A DNA stretch of 64,000 nucleotides from Durusdinium trenchii (Eukaryota > Sar > Dinophyceae > Suessiales > Symbiodiniaceae): positions 7,524-71,523 of the forward strand of contig CAXAMN010006546.1 of NCBI GenBank assembly GCA_963970005.1, given 5' to 3'. Under the pieces are notes generated by a model, which worked only from the letters and a program-made list of their open reading frames with translations, searched no databases and was not told the origin of the DNA. Positions 43,026 to 51,719 of this stretch are shown here, one piece after another. The first letter of the stretch is position 1; each line of letters opens with the position of its first letter. A program made the translations under genes and the position numbers.

Positions 43026-45573
43026 GATCAGGAAGGTGTCGTGGTTGTCCAGTCTGTTGGTCTCGCCACTCCTGAATCAAGCCATCAATGATCGCCTTGA
43101 CAAGTTCAGGAGGATATTCTTGAGCACGTGCTGGTAGACCGCCAATCAATGGTTCATGAGGATGGTCACCTGTGCACAGCCGCTGGAGCTCCACTGCAAT
43201 CTGATCGCATGTGGTCGCGAACAGTGTCGACTTGCGGTTCAACCCTTCTCTCACGCGTAGGCCAAAGCGGCACTGATCTGACTTGATAAGCAAAACCTCA
43301 TCTTTTGCCAGAAACTGTCGAACCTTCGGGAGCGTCCAGGATGTCGCTGTGTCTGGGTGCTCATGCAATGAATGACCTCCTCGTGATACTTGATCTTGTT
43401 GAAGATCCATCGAGTAGTTCACATGCTCAATGGCAGCAGGCAGTTCATCTTCCAGTCGTTCTGGATGTGGCCGCAAGTTTTGCATTGGAGAGAACTTTGC
43501 GCACGGTGGTGAAGTAATCAAAAGCCGAGGTCTCCGGCGTTGTAGTAGTGCACGGACGGTGATCTTCTCCTTGTTGAAGCTGAGGTCATAGCCAGTCTGA
43601 AGGTCAATCGATATCTCAGCTTTCAGGCCACGTGCCGCTGCTGCTTGAACTACTCGTGGAGGGCTGTAGACTTCGATCACATCATCGGGCGTCATAGAGC
43701 CAAACACTTCTGCAATATCGTCTGGCTCATGGTTGTCCTCCCATAGGTTCCAATACACAGTGAGGTCACCGAGCAGATTGTCCAGGCAGGTCGACAGCTC
43801 TTTCTTCATTGACCTGGACAAAGTGATCTCACTTTCGAATTCTGTGTCCTTCATGTACTCGAGAAAGTCCCGGTCGAACTCATAGAGGATGAGGTAGTCC
43901 ACACTGCTGCCCAGAGAATAACCATCCCCTGGGGTGTAGGTGACGTGCACAGCGCTCCAAGGCTCATCTTCGCTCTGGATCATGATGATCCGTCTGCTAA
44001 TAGTCGGCTTTGAAGACACCGGCACAACACCAAACACAGCATCACCGCATCCGGCGGTTACATAGGTGCAGTTGTAGTCTACCTCCAAGGCGTCCAGGAC
44101 CTCGAAGAAGGACTGGTCATAGTCGTGGATGTCCACCATGGTGCTCAACCAGCCTTGTCTCACATGGGCTGAAGTCGTCGAAGATCGAAGGCACCCATCT
44201 TCTGCATCACCAGTGGCAACTCGAACATGTACATTGCGAGGTTGCATTCCGTGTTGGTGCACTGGATCTCCGTCTCGTCCTCCGGACTGTTGGAAGGCAC
44301 GTCCAGGTGAAGCATCTGGTGCGTCTGACAATGGGGACATAGAAGAACTCCCACTGCCATCTCGGAGGTCGCATCCAGATTTGCCCATCGAATCGAGCAG
44401 TTGTCCCGATCGCACTTCCAGTAGAGACGTTGAGTCGGAGTGTGGATGTACAGGATGGCCATGCCCAGGCGACACAGGCTGCAATGCTGAGTATGTGTCT
44501 GAACCAGAGGGTCCAGGGGTCCAGTCTCCATCTCCGTGTCGCCAATGAATGCCTCGAAGGCTGCCATCTCCTGTTCCTCCTCCTTGCGCACCAGCCACTC
44601 GTCTGGCGTCTCCTCTTTGACCAACGGGCGTGACCGAGACTTGGTCGCTGTGGTCTTGCTGGTTCCCGTCATCGATGAGGTCCCGACCGCTCGAGCTGAC
44701 GTCTTCTTTGCGGTCGGTTGCAATGTCGATGAACTTTTGGCTGAAGTTCCCCGTGCCTTCTCCTTTGCTGCAACTTTCGCTTCCAACCTCTCGGTGGCTT
44801 TCTCGAAGAAGGCGCACTTCACATAGACCAGCGTGTCGTTCCAATGCTGTAGATCTTGGAGAGGTGTCAGCGGCATCTGTTGCTCCTGTCCGCATTGTTC
44901 GCAGCGCTGGTAGGAGAGAATCCGATTTGCACCGTGTGTGGTTTTCAGATGAGCACAATGGGTGGACTTCTCCAACTCCGGAACCAGGTAGCGACCGCGT
45001 CCTCGAATGCATGCCATAGGTCGTACTCGATCTTCGGGACGGGACACGTTCAAGTAGCCCTGTGCTGGCATTGTACTGCCAGATGAAGCCTCGGCCATCA
45101 TCTTCTGCTCCTGCTGCGCCAAGGAAAGCGCTTGCTGCTCCAAGTGCTCGCGCCTCTTCTGGAGTTGTCGAACTTGTCGTAGTTGAGGCTGCCGAGTCAG
45201 CTGCATGAAAAGCTGCTTGGCCTGCAAGCAAATGGAGACAAGTAGCCGCAAGAGCAAACGTCGCCAGCGGACCCATGGCCTTGAGCTGGAGGGCATCTGC
45301 GGGAGCGTGAGATGACCAGTGGGCTTCGTCAATCTTCCACGCTTGACTTTTGAAGCAGCGGAAAGTCGCTGGAACAGTGAACCCAGGACCGAACTCCACG
45401 ATCGAAACGGCAACGTGTCCAGTGGGGAGTCTGGTCATCTTTTGGGTCACACCGAGGGCCATGTACATAATCGTGGCATGCTTCATGTCAATCACCGCTT
45501 CAAGGTCAGCGAGGAAGTAAGCTGGAATGAGGAACGGAATTTCTCCAGGGACAATCTGAACCTTGAGTTCCAC
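42931..45573 (-). CDS. Copia polyprotein middle part: protease C-end, accessory region, methyltransferase-like PPC/EHP motifs
   Basis: An 880-codon frame opening at a GTG directly after a stop, so it has no start of its own. Residues 1-65 (VQIVPGEIPFLIPAYFLADL) continue the aspartic protease begun in the preceding frame. The middle (~44160-45410) is also open in another frame that looks more protein-like there (see next entry). From ~44157 to the end this frame is clearly coding: VDIHDYDQSFFEVLDALEVD, then RPRLLITSPPCAKFSPMQN (about residue 686) and LHEHPDTATSWTLPKVRQFL. The SPPCxxFS and EHP pair resembles the catalytic Cys loop and Glu motif of C5-cytosine methyltransferases. The C-terminus overlaps the integrase frame. 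Confidence 0.8.
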   Translation of the reverse strand: MELKVQIVPGEIPFLIPAYFLADLEAVIDMKHATIMYMALGVTQKMTRLPTGHVAVSIVEFGPGFTVPATFRCFKSQAWKIDEAHWSSHAPADALQLKAMGPLATFALAATCLHLLAGQAAFHAADSAASTTTSSTTPEEARALGAASAFLGAAGAEDDGRGFIWQYNASTGLLERVPSRRSSTTYGMHSRTRSLPGSGVGEVHPLCSSENHTRCKSDSLLPALRTMRTGATDAADTSPRSTALERHAGLCEVRLLRESHREVGSESCSKGEGTGNFSQKFIDIATDRKEDVSSSGRDLIDDGNQQDHSDQVSVTPVGQRGDARRVAGAQGGGTGDGSLRGIHWRHGDGDWTPGPSGSDTYSALQPVSPGHGHPVHPHSDSTSLLEVRSGQLLDSMGKSGCDLRDGSGSSSMSPLSDAPDASPGRAFQQSGGRDGDPVHQHGMQPRNVHVRVATGDAEDGCLRSSTTSAHVRQGWLSTMVDIHDYDQSFFEVLDALEVDYNCTYVTAGCGDAVFGVVPVSSKPTISRRIIMIQSEDEPWSAVHVTYTPGDGYSLGSSVDYLILYEFDRDFLEYMKDTEFESEITLSRSMKKELSTCLDNLLGDLTVYWNLWEDNHEPDDIAEVFGSMTPDDVIEVYSPPRVVQAAAARGLKAEISIDLQTGYDLSFNKEKITVRALLQRRRPRLLITSPPCAKFSPMQNLRPHPERLEDELPAAIEHVNYSMDLQQDQVSRGGHSLHEHPDTATSWTLPKVRQFLAKDEVLLIKSDQCRFGLRVREGLNRKSTLFATTCDQIAVELQRLCTGDHPHEPLIGGLPARAQEYPPELVKAIIDGLIQEWRDQQTGQPRHLPDRGDLEQWCDELDQKKLPWSPTSSMDLVQESL
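44160..45413 (-). CDS. Alternative frame of the copia accessory region with a double CxxC module
   Basis: A 417-codon frame overlapping the 880-codon one. It carries a coiled-coil stretch (QLQKRREHLEQQALSLAQQE), a C-x2-C pair in QRCEQCGQEQ, a basic Ser/Thr/Lys linker, and a zinc-ribbon-like pair: CSLCRLGMAILYIH, LYWKCDRDNCSIRW and LLCPHCQTHQMLHLD. The paired cysteines argue that this frame was the ancestral coding frame between protease and the PPC motif. If so, indels move the frame here and back at ~44160. Confidence 0.6.
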   Translation of the reverse strand: MPFRSWSSVLGSLFQRLSAASKVKRGRLTKPTGHLTLPQMPSSSRPWVRWRRLLLRLLVSICLQAKQLFMQLTRQPQLRQVRQLQKRREHLEQQALSLAQQEQKMMAEASSGSTMPAQGYLNVSRPEDRVRPMACIRGRGRYLVPELEKSTHCAHLKTTHGANRILSYQRCEQCGQEQQMPLTPLQDLQHWNDTLVYVKCAFFEKATERLEAKVAAKEKARGTSAKSSSTLQPTAKKTSARAVGTSSMTGTSKTTATKSRSRPLVKEETPDEWLVRKEEEQEMAAFEAFIGDTEMETGPLDPLVQTHTQHCSLCRLGMAILYIHTPTQRLYWKCDRDNCSIRWANLDATSEMAVGVLLCPHCQTHQMLHLDVPSNSPEDETEIQCTNTECNLAMYMFELPLVMQKMGAFDLRRLQPM

Positions 45574-46696
45574 TTAAACCAATGGGGACATAGGCCAATG
45601 AAGTGTTTTCCTCAGTTCCGCAAACTCCTCGAACCATGCCCCCTGACTCCGTGGTCCATTGAACTTGTAGTCCAAAACGTTGTTTCAACAACTCATCATG
45701 ATGTTTCAAAGTTTCCATGCCAACCAATCCATGTTGTGCTGCAGTGTCAACTAGCGCTGTTCCTGAAGGCTTGGGTGTGTACTGTGCAAAACAAAAGCTC
45801 AAGAAGGACTGCGCAAGATATTCCTCCACGATTGTGTCTGGCTGGTCGTGGGTGAAAAACTGGTGGCCAAAACCGGCAACCTTCCTGGGTGGTTCCAGGA
45901 AGAAACCTGTGCTAGAGGTCGTACTTGATGAAGTCGGGCTTGATCGCCGCTGTGGGCACTCCCGACTCCAGTGACCCACTTGTTTGCACTGGTGACACCT
46001 TGTTTTTGCTTTGAGCTCTGTCAAAGACAATCGGCTGCCTGCTCTCGACATCCAAGGCTTGTCGTATCCTCTGCTCATCCGAGTCTGTTGTAGAGCTCGG
46101 CGATGATCCAAGTAGTTTCCACGACCACTGCCAAAGCCTTGATATGTCTTGGAGAAATTCTTGCTTTTGCCTTTGCCCTTCTTGCCTTTGCCTTTTCCTT
46201 TGAACATTCGGTCACGGGTCTCCAGGAAGATCTCCTCGATGTTGCCGCTGATGTGTTCCATAGCTTCGGCTTCATCCATCACGATGGGAAGCTCCTGGTG
46301 AAAGATCATCTGTGTCTCCCAGGAGTCGTTAAGGCACACCAGATCAGCAAACAAATCATCATCTTCCGTAGGAGCATCTGAAGTTGGCGAATAGCCATCA
46401 AACTCATCACCATTATCCCAAGACTCTTCATAGTCCTCAATGCCATCGGCATCCCAAAACGTTGCACTGCGCCAGCGTCGAGGGGTATGAGGATGATCAC
46501 CATGTTGATCGTCCAACTTGTCACCGAAGACCTTTTGAATGGCCTTCTCAATTTCCACATAGTCGATTGAACCATTCGTCACCACTTTAAGCCTCTGGCG
46601 CTGATCCTGAGTGAATGACCCTTGCCTCAGGATCAAGTGGCCTAAAAGATGTCGCCCAGCTGCTGAGGCTAGCAGGTCCAATCCTTGCTTCTTCAA
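45506..46696 (-). CDS. Copia gag C-terminal part, zinc knuckle and protease active site
   Basis: A 396-codon frame opening at a TTG. It begins inside gag (KKQGLDLLASAAGRHLLGHL). The CCHC knuckle reads CHQCKQVGHWSREC, spacing C-x2-C-x4-H-x4-C, preceded by a Lys/Gly-rich KGKGKGKKGKGK tract that may bind RNA. The protease active site is ALVDTAAQHGLVG (DTA). The frame then runs out of protease homology at LSGT near 45575, where the 880-codon frame takes over in +1. Confidence 0.9.
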   Translation of the reverse strand: MKKQGLDLLASAAGRHLLGHLILRQGSFTQDQRQRLKVVTNGSIDYVEIEKAIQKVFGDKLDDQHGDHPHTPRRWRSATFWDADGIEDYEESWDNGDEFDGYSPTSDAPTEDDDLFADLVCLNDSWETQMIFHQELPIVMDEAEAMEHISGNIEEIFLETRDRMFKGKGKGKKGKGKSKNFSKTYQGFGSGRGNYLDHRRALQQTRMSRGYDKPWMSRAGSRLSLTELKAKTRCHQCKQVGHWSRECPQRRSSPTSSSTTSSTGFFLEPPRKVAGFGHQFFTHDQPDTIVEEYLAQSFLSFCFAQYTPKPSGTALVDTAAQHGLVGMETLKHHDELLKQRFGLQVQWTTESGGMVRGVCGTEENTSLAYVPIGLSGTQGSDCPWRNSVPHSSLLPR

Positions 46697-46722
46697 TTCA
46701 TTGAATGCAGCTTTCTTGCCGG

Positions 46723-47364
46723 TCAGGAAGGCCGTGAGTGAAGTTCCACGATCTCGTCGGCCTTTGAATATTGCATCATCGAAACTTGTTCCAAGCTCTG
46801 ATCTCTCAAGTACTCATGCGCCTCCTCGATGATCTTCAAAATGACCCTATGGCCATCATCTGAACAAATTTCATCAACGGTCAAGGAACCAAGGAGGGCG
46901 CTCAATTTGGAGCCAAGCGGGATGGAGTCGATGATGCGCTTGCCTATCAAGTTGCTCGGGATGCGGGCTTCAGCTTCAACCATCCATAGTCGTAGCTTCT
47001 TGTGGTAGTCTTTGTAGTTCTTCTCCGGCATGTCACCACCCCATGTCGGGGCAGGATCCATTCTGTAGTCAACATGTCGTCGACCTTCAGCGGGCTGACC
47101 AGCTTTGGGCGTGCTTCGACGTGAAGCAGCACCTCGAGTCCAAGGATCCTGCTCTTGGAGAGGATCATCTAAAGCCTGAACAGGTAGTTCACGATGAACA
47201 GGTCCGGGTACCTCAGGTAGCACAGGAAGCTGTTCATGTTCAGGAAATAGTCCAGGGCCATCTTCTGGCATCTCTGGAGTAGGTGCTGCAGCCGCCGCCG
47301 CACTTGTAGCTGAGGGACTCGCCGATGAAGTCCGGCCAGTCCACGTTCGTTGAGGCCGTTGCAT
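46723..47364 (-). CDS. Copia gag N-terminal part
   Basis: Starts at a true ATG (47362-47364), about 330 nt after the 5' LTR. It encodes an Ala/Pro-rich head, then YKDYHKKLRLWMVEAEARIP and IGKRIIDSIPLGSKLSALLG, typical of copia gag. Homology ends at RDQSLEQV; from there the expected continuation (FDDAIFKGRRDRG, then LTAFLTGKKAAFNELKK) is in a different frame. The switch coincides with a T-run (AAA on the plus strand at about 46782-46784), consistent with loss of one base. Confidence 0.88.
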   Translation of the reverse strand: MQRPQRTWTGRTSSASPSATSAAAAAAPTPEMPEDGPGLFPEHEQLPVLPEVPGPVHRELPVQALDDPLQEQDPWTRGAASRRSTPKAGQPAEGRRHVDYRMDPAPTWGGDMPEKNYKDYHKKLRLWMVEAEARIPSNLIGKRIIDSIPLGSKLSALLGSLTVDEICSDDGHRVILKIIEEAHEYLRDQSLEQVSMMQYSKADEIVELHSRPS

Positions 47365-47387
47365 GATAGGTCAAGCAATGAAGTCCA

Positions 47388-47586
47388 GTCAAACTGGTAG
47401 GCAAAGAAGAAGTCAACGCGGAAGGTGTACACGCGTAGACCTGATGAAGTGGCCAAAGCCAAAGAAGTGGCGGAAGCTCAGGTTTCGCCGCCAAGAAGAA
47501 AAGGTGGTCGTAGACCAAAACAAGCAAGTAGTGACGTCACTGCCCCAAGGCTCTAAGACGCACAAAGTCAAACTGGTAGGCGAAGT
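47388..47586. repeat. Imperfect internal duplication in the copia leader
   Basis: gtcaaactggtaggcaaag (47388-47406) recurs as gtcaaactggtaggcgaag (about 47567-47585), with related gaagaagtc segments nearby, in the untranslated leader between the 5' LTR and gag. Confidence 0.7.
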
Positions 47587-47680
47587 TGAAGACAACCTTC
47601 AAGAAGAAGTCGTGAAGTCCTATTGCCGGGGCGTCCCCCGCCAAGAGGATGAAGGCGTCGCAGAGCCGGGTCGTCACACC

Positions 47681-47693
47681 GGCTCCGCTACCA
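47681..47693 (-). promoter_or_regulatory. Primer-binding site of the copia element
   Basis: Minus-strand TGGTAGCGGAGCC begins one base after the 5' LTR. TGGTA matches the complement of a tRNA 3' end (ACCA plus discriminator). The first 12 bases are identical to the site after the LTR-like sequence at 63354, so both elements probably use the same primer tRNA, likely initiator Met by analogy with other copia elements. Confidence 0.8.
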
Positions 47694-47694
47694 C

Positions 47695-47830
47695 TGACGA
47701 ACCGCGAAGCAGCGCAGCAAATGGCTTTCACGCGAACGAAGTGGCTCAAGGGCCCTGCGATTGCAGGAAGTAAGAAACGGCCGCGGAGTGAAGCAAGATC
47801 AGGGTTCAAGCGTGTCATGATGGTTTCTCA
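47695..47830 (-). repeat. 5' LTR of the copia element (136 bp)
   Basis: Identical to 38662-38797 over all 136 bases, and followed by the right copy of the gatac target duplication. No TATA box was identified in it. Confidence 0.97.
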
Positions 47831-47835
47831 GATAC

Positions 47836-48570
47836 GTTTAGTGGAGGACTCATATGCCAGTTGCTTCTTGAAGCTTGGGAGTGAGGTGATGTATTGTTGA
47901 GAATCGTGGAAAGTCTGGCGAAGATTTGGAAGGTTGTCCAGCATCTGAGTAGAGCAAAGAACTGCTAATGTGTGGGTGCTTTTATGAGTGATTGCTCCAA
48001 TCTAATGCACAACAGGACTCTTGTCAGAGACCTCTTGGTGAGAATGGTGTGTGAAACTGTAAGGCTACCTTCAAGTGGCAACATCAAAAACTTGATAACA
48101 ATACATGGCCGCAGCTACACACAAGGTGCCACACACAGACTGACAAATCCTCACAAATCCATGTGCTGTGTGTATTGCGCAAATGATGGTCAAAGAAACA
48201 AATTCAAGGAAGGCAAACAAAGAAAATGCTAGGCCATTGAAGTTGTGCTGCCGACAAACTCTGTTGTCTGACACTGGGGGCTCCTAGAATTCAATTACGG
48301 TGAGCTGAAGATTGAAGGAAGAATGAATGTCAAGTTAGCTCAGCTGAAGGGGAAAGTGGTGGGATGAGGAAAAGAATTGAATTGCGCAGGCGGCAGGGCA
48401 ATGTTTGGAGGAACCAAAGGTTGAACATGCAAGTAGTTCGTCTGAAAAAAACGCGGCTGTTGTAGGCATTGATGTCCTTCTGGGAATAGGGGTCAGTTTG
48501 GTACCATATACCAATGGTTGTACACTTGAGGGTCCCCACTGTTAGTCCACCAATCAGTCCTCGCGTCTGT
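47836..48570. other. No recognised feature
   Basis: Gap between the copia element and the 3' end of the MCM10 gene. Only short overlapping frames. Confidence 0.5.
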
Positions 48571-50433
48571 CTAGCGCCAAACCTTGCGCAGAAGAAAGGC
48601 TTCCCGGCTCAGCATTGCTTCCATGGCTAGAGCACCAAGCTTGTTGGGATCGATGTCCTCTTCAACATCCTCAAAGAATGAAGATTGCTTTAGATTTAGA
48701 CGAATTCATCTGACCTGCAGCTTGGTCTCCTTTGCAGGATTTTGACCAGCTGGCTCGGCTCCATTTGACGTAGCGCTGTCACCACCTTTGCTGTACTTTG
48801 ACCTCAACAGGCAGCAGCGAGACCAACAAACTCAAGGGAATCCAACAAGCGCTTTGTGCGACAACTTGGACCATAGCTGCAGCTTCCTGATGATCTGTCA
48901 GGGCGAAGACAATTGGTGTGCACGTTCAACAACATTTGACGAAGGTCAATTGTCTTGCACTATTTGTGTAAGGCCTCATCAGCATCATCTTCCAAAGCTT
49001 CAGACTTCTTAACACGGTTCAGTACCGCTGTCGCTACCTCGTACTGGAAATCCAAAACAAAAATAAAACAAAATTGCTTACAGCATATTGCTATTGTGAA
49101 GGCTTTCTCTACAATGTTGTAAGGCACTTACCTGCTCCTTCCTGCGCTCTGCACTTGCACTGGAGCTCGAGCGCCTTGAAATCATCTCGGCATGTTTACG
49201 TTCCACCAACTCCTACTTCTGAGGGTCAGAGGGCTGGACGATTTGCTGCTTGACCTGATGCGGGCTCTTCATAAATGCTTGATGTTCACACTTTCACCTG
49301 CGTGCATGAACTCTTCATTCGTGGCTCAAACGCCTACTTTTTGTTTCCAGCAGGTTCGAAGTCTCAGAAGTCTACTGAGCACGAGCAAATGAAGGGACGA
49401 CCAATTCAAGACAGCCAGAACTATCAAAGCCACGCCCCAGCTGTGGCACACGGGACATGGTGGCATCTTCTGGCTTCATGCCCTTCCGTATAAACTTCAC
49501 ATAGCTCTCATTGGCCTCCGCGGTGTGAAACCGCCTATCATCCAACCGCATTGCCAACTCCAACCTCTTCTGTCGCTCTCCCTCCGCTCGTTCCTCCTTC
49601 TCCTTTGCCAGCTGTGCTTCTTCTTCAGCTGGATCTACTGTTTTCTCGGAATCCGCCAGCTTCGTCTCTGTCGTGACTCCCTCTGTCTTGGCGATCTTGG
49701 CTTTGGCCAACAGCTTGGAGCCATGGCGTTTGCCAAGCAGTTGTGCTGCCTTGGCATCAGCCCCGCCCATGGCCACGCGCACGGATTTGTTGGCGTACAT
49801 GAGGTCCAAGTGCAGGCGGCAGTAGGTCTCGCGAAGTAAGCGATTGCAAGGAAGCTTGCAGCCCTTCTTCTTGCAGGAGCCCAGGATGGGACATTCACCC
49901 AGCTTCTCTATTTGCTTAGGGTTCTCCACCAACAAGAGAGTTTCCTTGGTCCCGATCTTGGTAGCTACCTCAATCAGGTGTGGATTCAGGATTGCAATGA
50001 TGGCACCACGGCATGCCTGGGCTGCATGCTCGCGCTTCCGCCAGTGCAAGCATGCCTGCCATCTGAGGTGCACAGTGATATTGCGCGGTTCTGGCTGCCC
50101 AAGATCCGTCAAACGCCATTTAACAAACTGCTCACCATTTTGCAGCTTCTCACTGCTGGAATTGTAAAAGAGAACTCCGATGATGATGTTGTCTTTCGTC
50201 TCTTTCGCCTGCCCACCCGACTGGCAGTGCAAAGCAATGTGTGAGAACTTCACAAATCGCCGATTCTTCTTGGAGACTTCCTCTTTCCACTGCTCGGCCG
50301 GGACCACCCTATTGTGAATGGGCAGCTGGCTGAAGTGCTCCAAATCTGGCTCGTCCTTCTCTGTCTGCTCTGGATCTGATGGCACCGCTGGTGTATCTGC
50401 CACAGGTGTCACAGGTGCCTCAGAGCTTGCCAT
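48571..50433 (-). CDS. MCM10: MCM10 replication initiation factor, multi-exon
   Basis: MCM10 binds DNA and activates the CMG helicase at replication origins. The first exon (ATG 50433 to about 49400) has an acidic N-terminus, the OB-fold (RFVKFSHIALHCQSGGQAKE; NIIIGVLFYNSSSEKLQNGE; GAIIAILNPHLIEVATK), the zinc finger (LGSCKKKGC, LPCNRLLRETYCRLHL) and the conserved PQLGRGFD motif. Downstream exons trace in phase: 49212-49132 (ending CAG^GTAAGT), 49043-48975 (YEVATAVLNRVKKSEALEDD; GC donor GATGAG^GCC), 48795-48715 (GGDSATSNGAEPAGQNPAKE), and 48669-48571 (DVEEDIDPNKLGALAMEAML, then a TAG stop). The last intron (48670-48714) is only 45 nt. The donor of the first exon is unresolved; GAATTG^GTCGTC at 49401 is a candidate. 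The C-terminal exons are not recognisable as known MCM10 domains. Confidence 0.85.
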
Positions 50434-50593
50434 TGCCCAACCCCTTCAATGGCTCCCTGACATGGCACCAGGTGCAGCCAGCTTGAGCCAGCCCTGCTGT
50501 GTTTCCGCAGAAGTGCATCTTATCTGTCCGGTGAGACAGCTTGTGTTGTTCTTGCACCCCAAGCTCTGACAGAGAAGCAACAAGTCTTGCTAT

Positions 50594-50815
50594 TTACTTA
50601 CAGTTTGAGAAAAAACTCCGGCTTGGCCTGGCTCTCTGCCGCTTGCGGGAGCGGCTCTGACCGCGGCTCCGGCTTCGGCGTCTGCTCCGACTGCGGCTCG
50701 GGGAGCGCTGCGGCGCAGCCTGGGCACAGTAGTTCTTGCAAGAGAGCTGGCACATCTCTTCATCTTGCAGAGTATTTGACAAACAAGAACTCTTTGCACA
50801 TCCGTATGATTTCAT
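50594..50815 (-). CDS. Small RS-domain ORF (splicing-factor-like)
   Basis: Seventy-three codons from ATG 50815. The second half is an RS domain: RSPSRSRSRRRSRSRGQSRS, then RKRQRARPSRSFF. Such tails drive protein contacts in splicing factors. No RNA-recognition motif is visible in the ORF. A possible upstream RNP1-like fragment (KEFLFVKYS) is in another frame. It could be a short gene or the last exon of the gene whose exons lie at 50840-51210. Confidence 0.5.
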   Translation of the reverse strand: MKSYGCAKSSCLSNTLQDEEMCQLSCKNYCAQAAPQRSPSRSRSRRRSRSRGQSRSRKRQRARPSRSFFSNCK

Positions 50816-50839
50816 GATCAGTCAACCTGCCTTATAGTT

Positions 50840-51210
50840 CAACTGCTCAATGTGTGTAAATACAAAGACTCCTGAGCCCACGACCCTCTTGGCAGCTCGC
50901 CAACCTCCTCCAGTGGGACCCCGACCAGGCCTTGAAAAGTCAGTGCCCTTCGCAAATTGAGAGAGAGAGAGAGGGCGCCCGTGCGCGAAATAGATAAAAA
51001 CAACAAAAAAAGGAAGAACCAAAAATGCCCTACACAAAAATGAGTTGACCTTGTAACCTCTGACAGAGGCCACGACGCTTCTGGTCTCTTGGATTCGTCT
51101 GGCTCTGTCCGAGGGCGGCCTGAGGTCAATCTGAGGCAGTTTGATGCCAGTGAGCCGGTCTCTCACAACAGCCCAAGGCTCTAGCGGGGTGGAGACAATC
51201 TTGCCTGCAA
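50840..51210 (-). CDS. Two exons of an unrecognised protein
   Basis: After a TTTCTATTGCAG^G acceptor (about 51206) the frame reads KIVSTPLEPWAVVRDRLTGI, KLPQIDLRPPSDRARRIQET and RSVVASVR, ending AGAG^GTTAC. It resumes in phase after TTTTCAAG^GC near 50936 as LVGVPLEEVGELPRGSWAQE, then a stop near 50839. Between them is a non-coding stretch with a (GA)n run. The family is not recognised. Confidence 0.5.
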
Positions 51211-51719
51211 TAGAAATCCCTCACTAAAAAATCTACAAATCTACACCAAATGATCCGGAGATTGAATTCATTCTTCTTTCGTTCGCCACCTCATCATTCT
51301 TCCCATCCACGGCCTGACACAAGAACACTTCTCACTGCCAAAGAAGCTATGCAACATTTAGTCTATCGACCTTTTCCTGTCTCTTGTGCAGGCGCTTTCG
51401 CCAGTCGTTCTTCGCCCAGGGGGTGCCAACACCTCAAAGCCATTGCGTGAAGCAGCAGCTAGGAGCAAGCACAGATCTCCTTGTTCTGCAGAAGATGCGA
51501 CTTGTCGAATCTGATGTCTCCCCCAGGTGAGAAGATCGTACTGATATCTATATAAGAATGTCAAAAACACTCTGATTGACTTTAGTCCTGCATCTCCTGA
51601 AACCAAACACCAGCTTGTTTGCAAAAGAACTCTAGGTTTTCTAGGTTGACTTGACACCTCAAATAAAATGACAATAAGACAATAAGTCTTTGGCGCAAAT
51701 GCTCTGGAATTGAGCTTGC

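Larger units (their letters stand above)
38657..47835 (-). mobile_element. Ty1/copia-type LTR retrotransposon with 5-bp target duplication
   Basis: The element proper is 38662-47830 (9,169 bp), transcribed from the minus strand. It is bounded by identical 136-bp LTRs beginning TG and ending CA, and flanked by gatac at 38657-38661 and 47831-47835. Minus-strand order is 5' LTR, primer-binding site, gag, zinc knuckle, protease, accessory region, integrase, reverse transcriptase, RNase H, 3' LTR; integrase before RT defines Ty1/copia. Identical LTRs imply recent insertion, yet gag-pol is broken into frames that do not connect. It lies between neighbouring minus-strand genes. Confidence 0.97.

Noticed and set aside
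46723-46790. Programmed -1 frameshift between the gag frames
   Set aside because: No slippery heptamer or pseudoknot was evident; the break falls in a T-run within conserved gag and is better explained by a lost base.
47363-47773. 136-codon plus-strand ORF spanning copia leader and LTR
   Set aside because: Opposite strand to the element; the same residues recur in the frame over the other LTR because the LTRs are identical.
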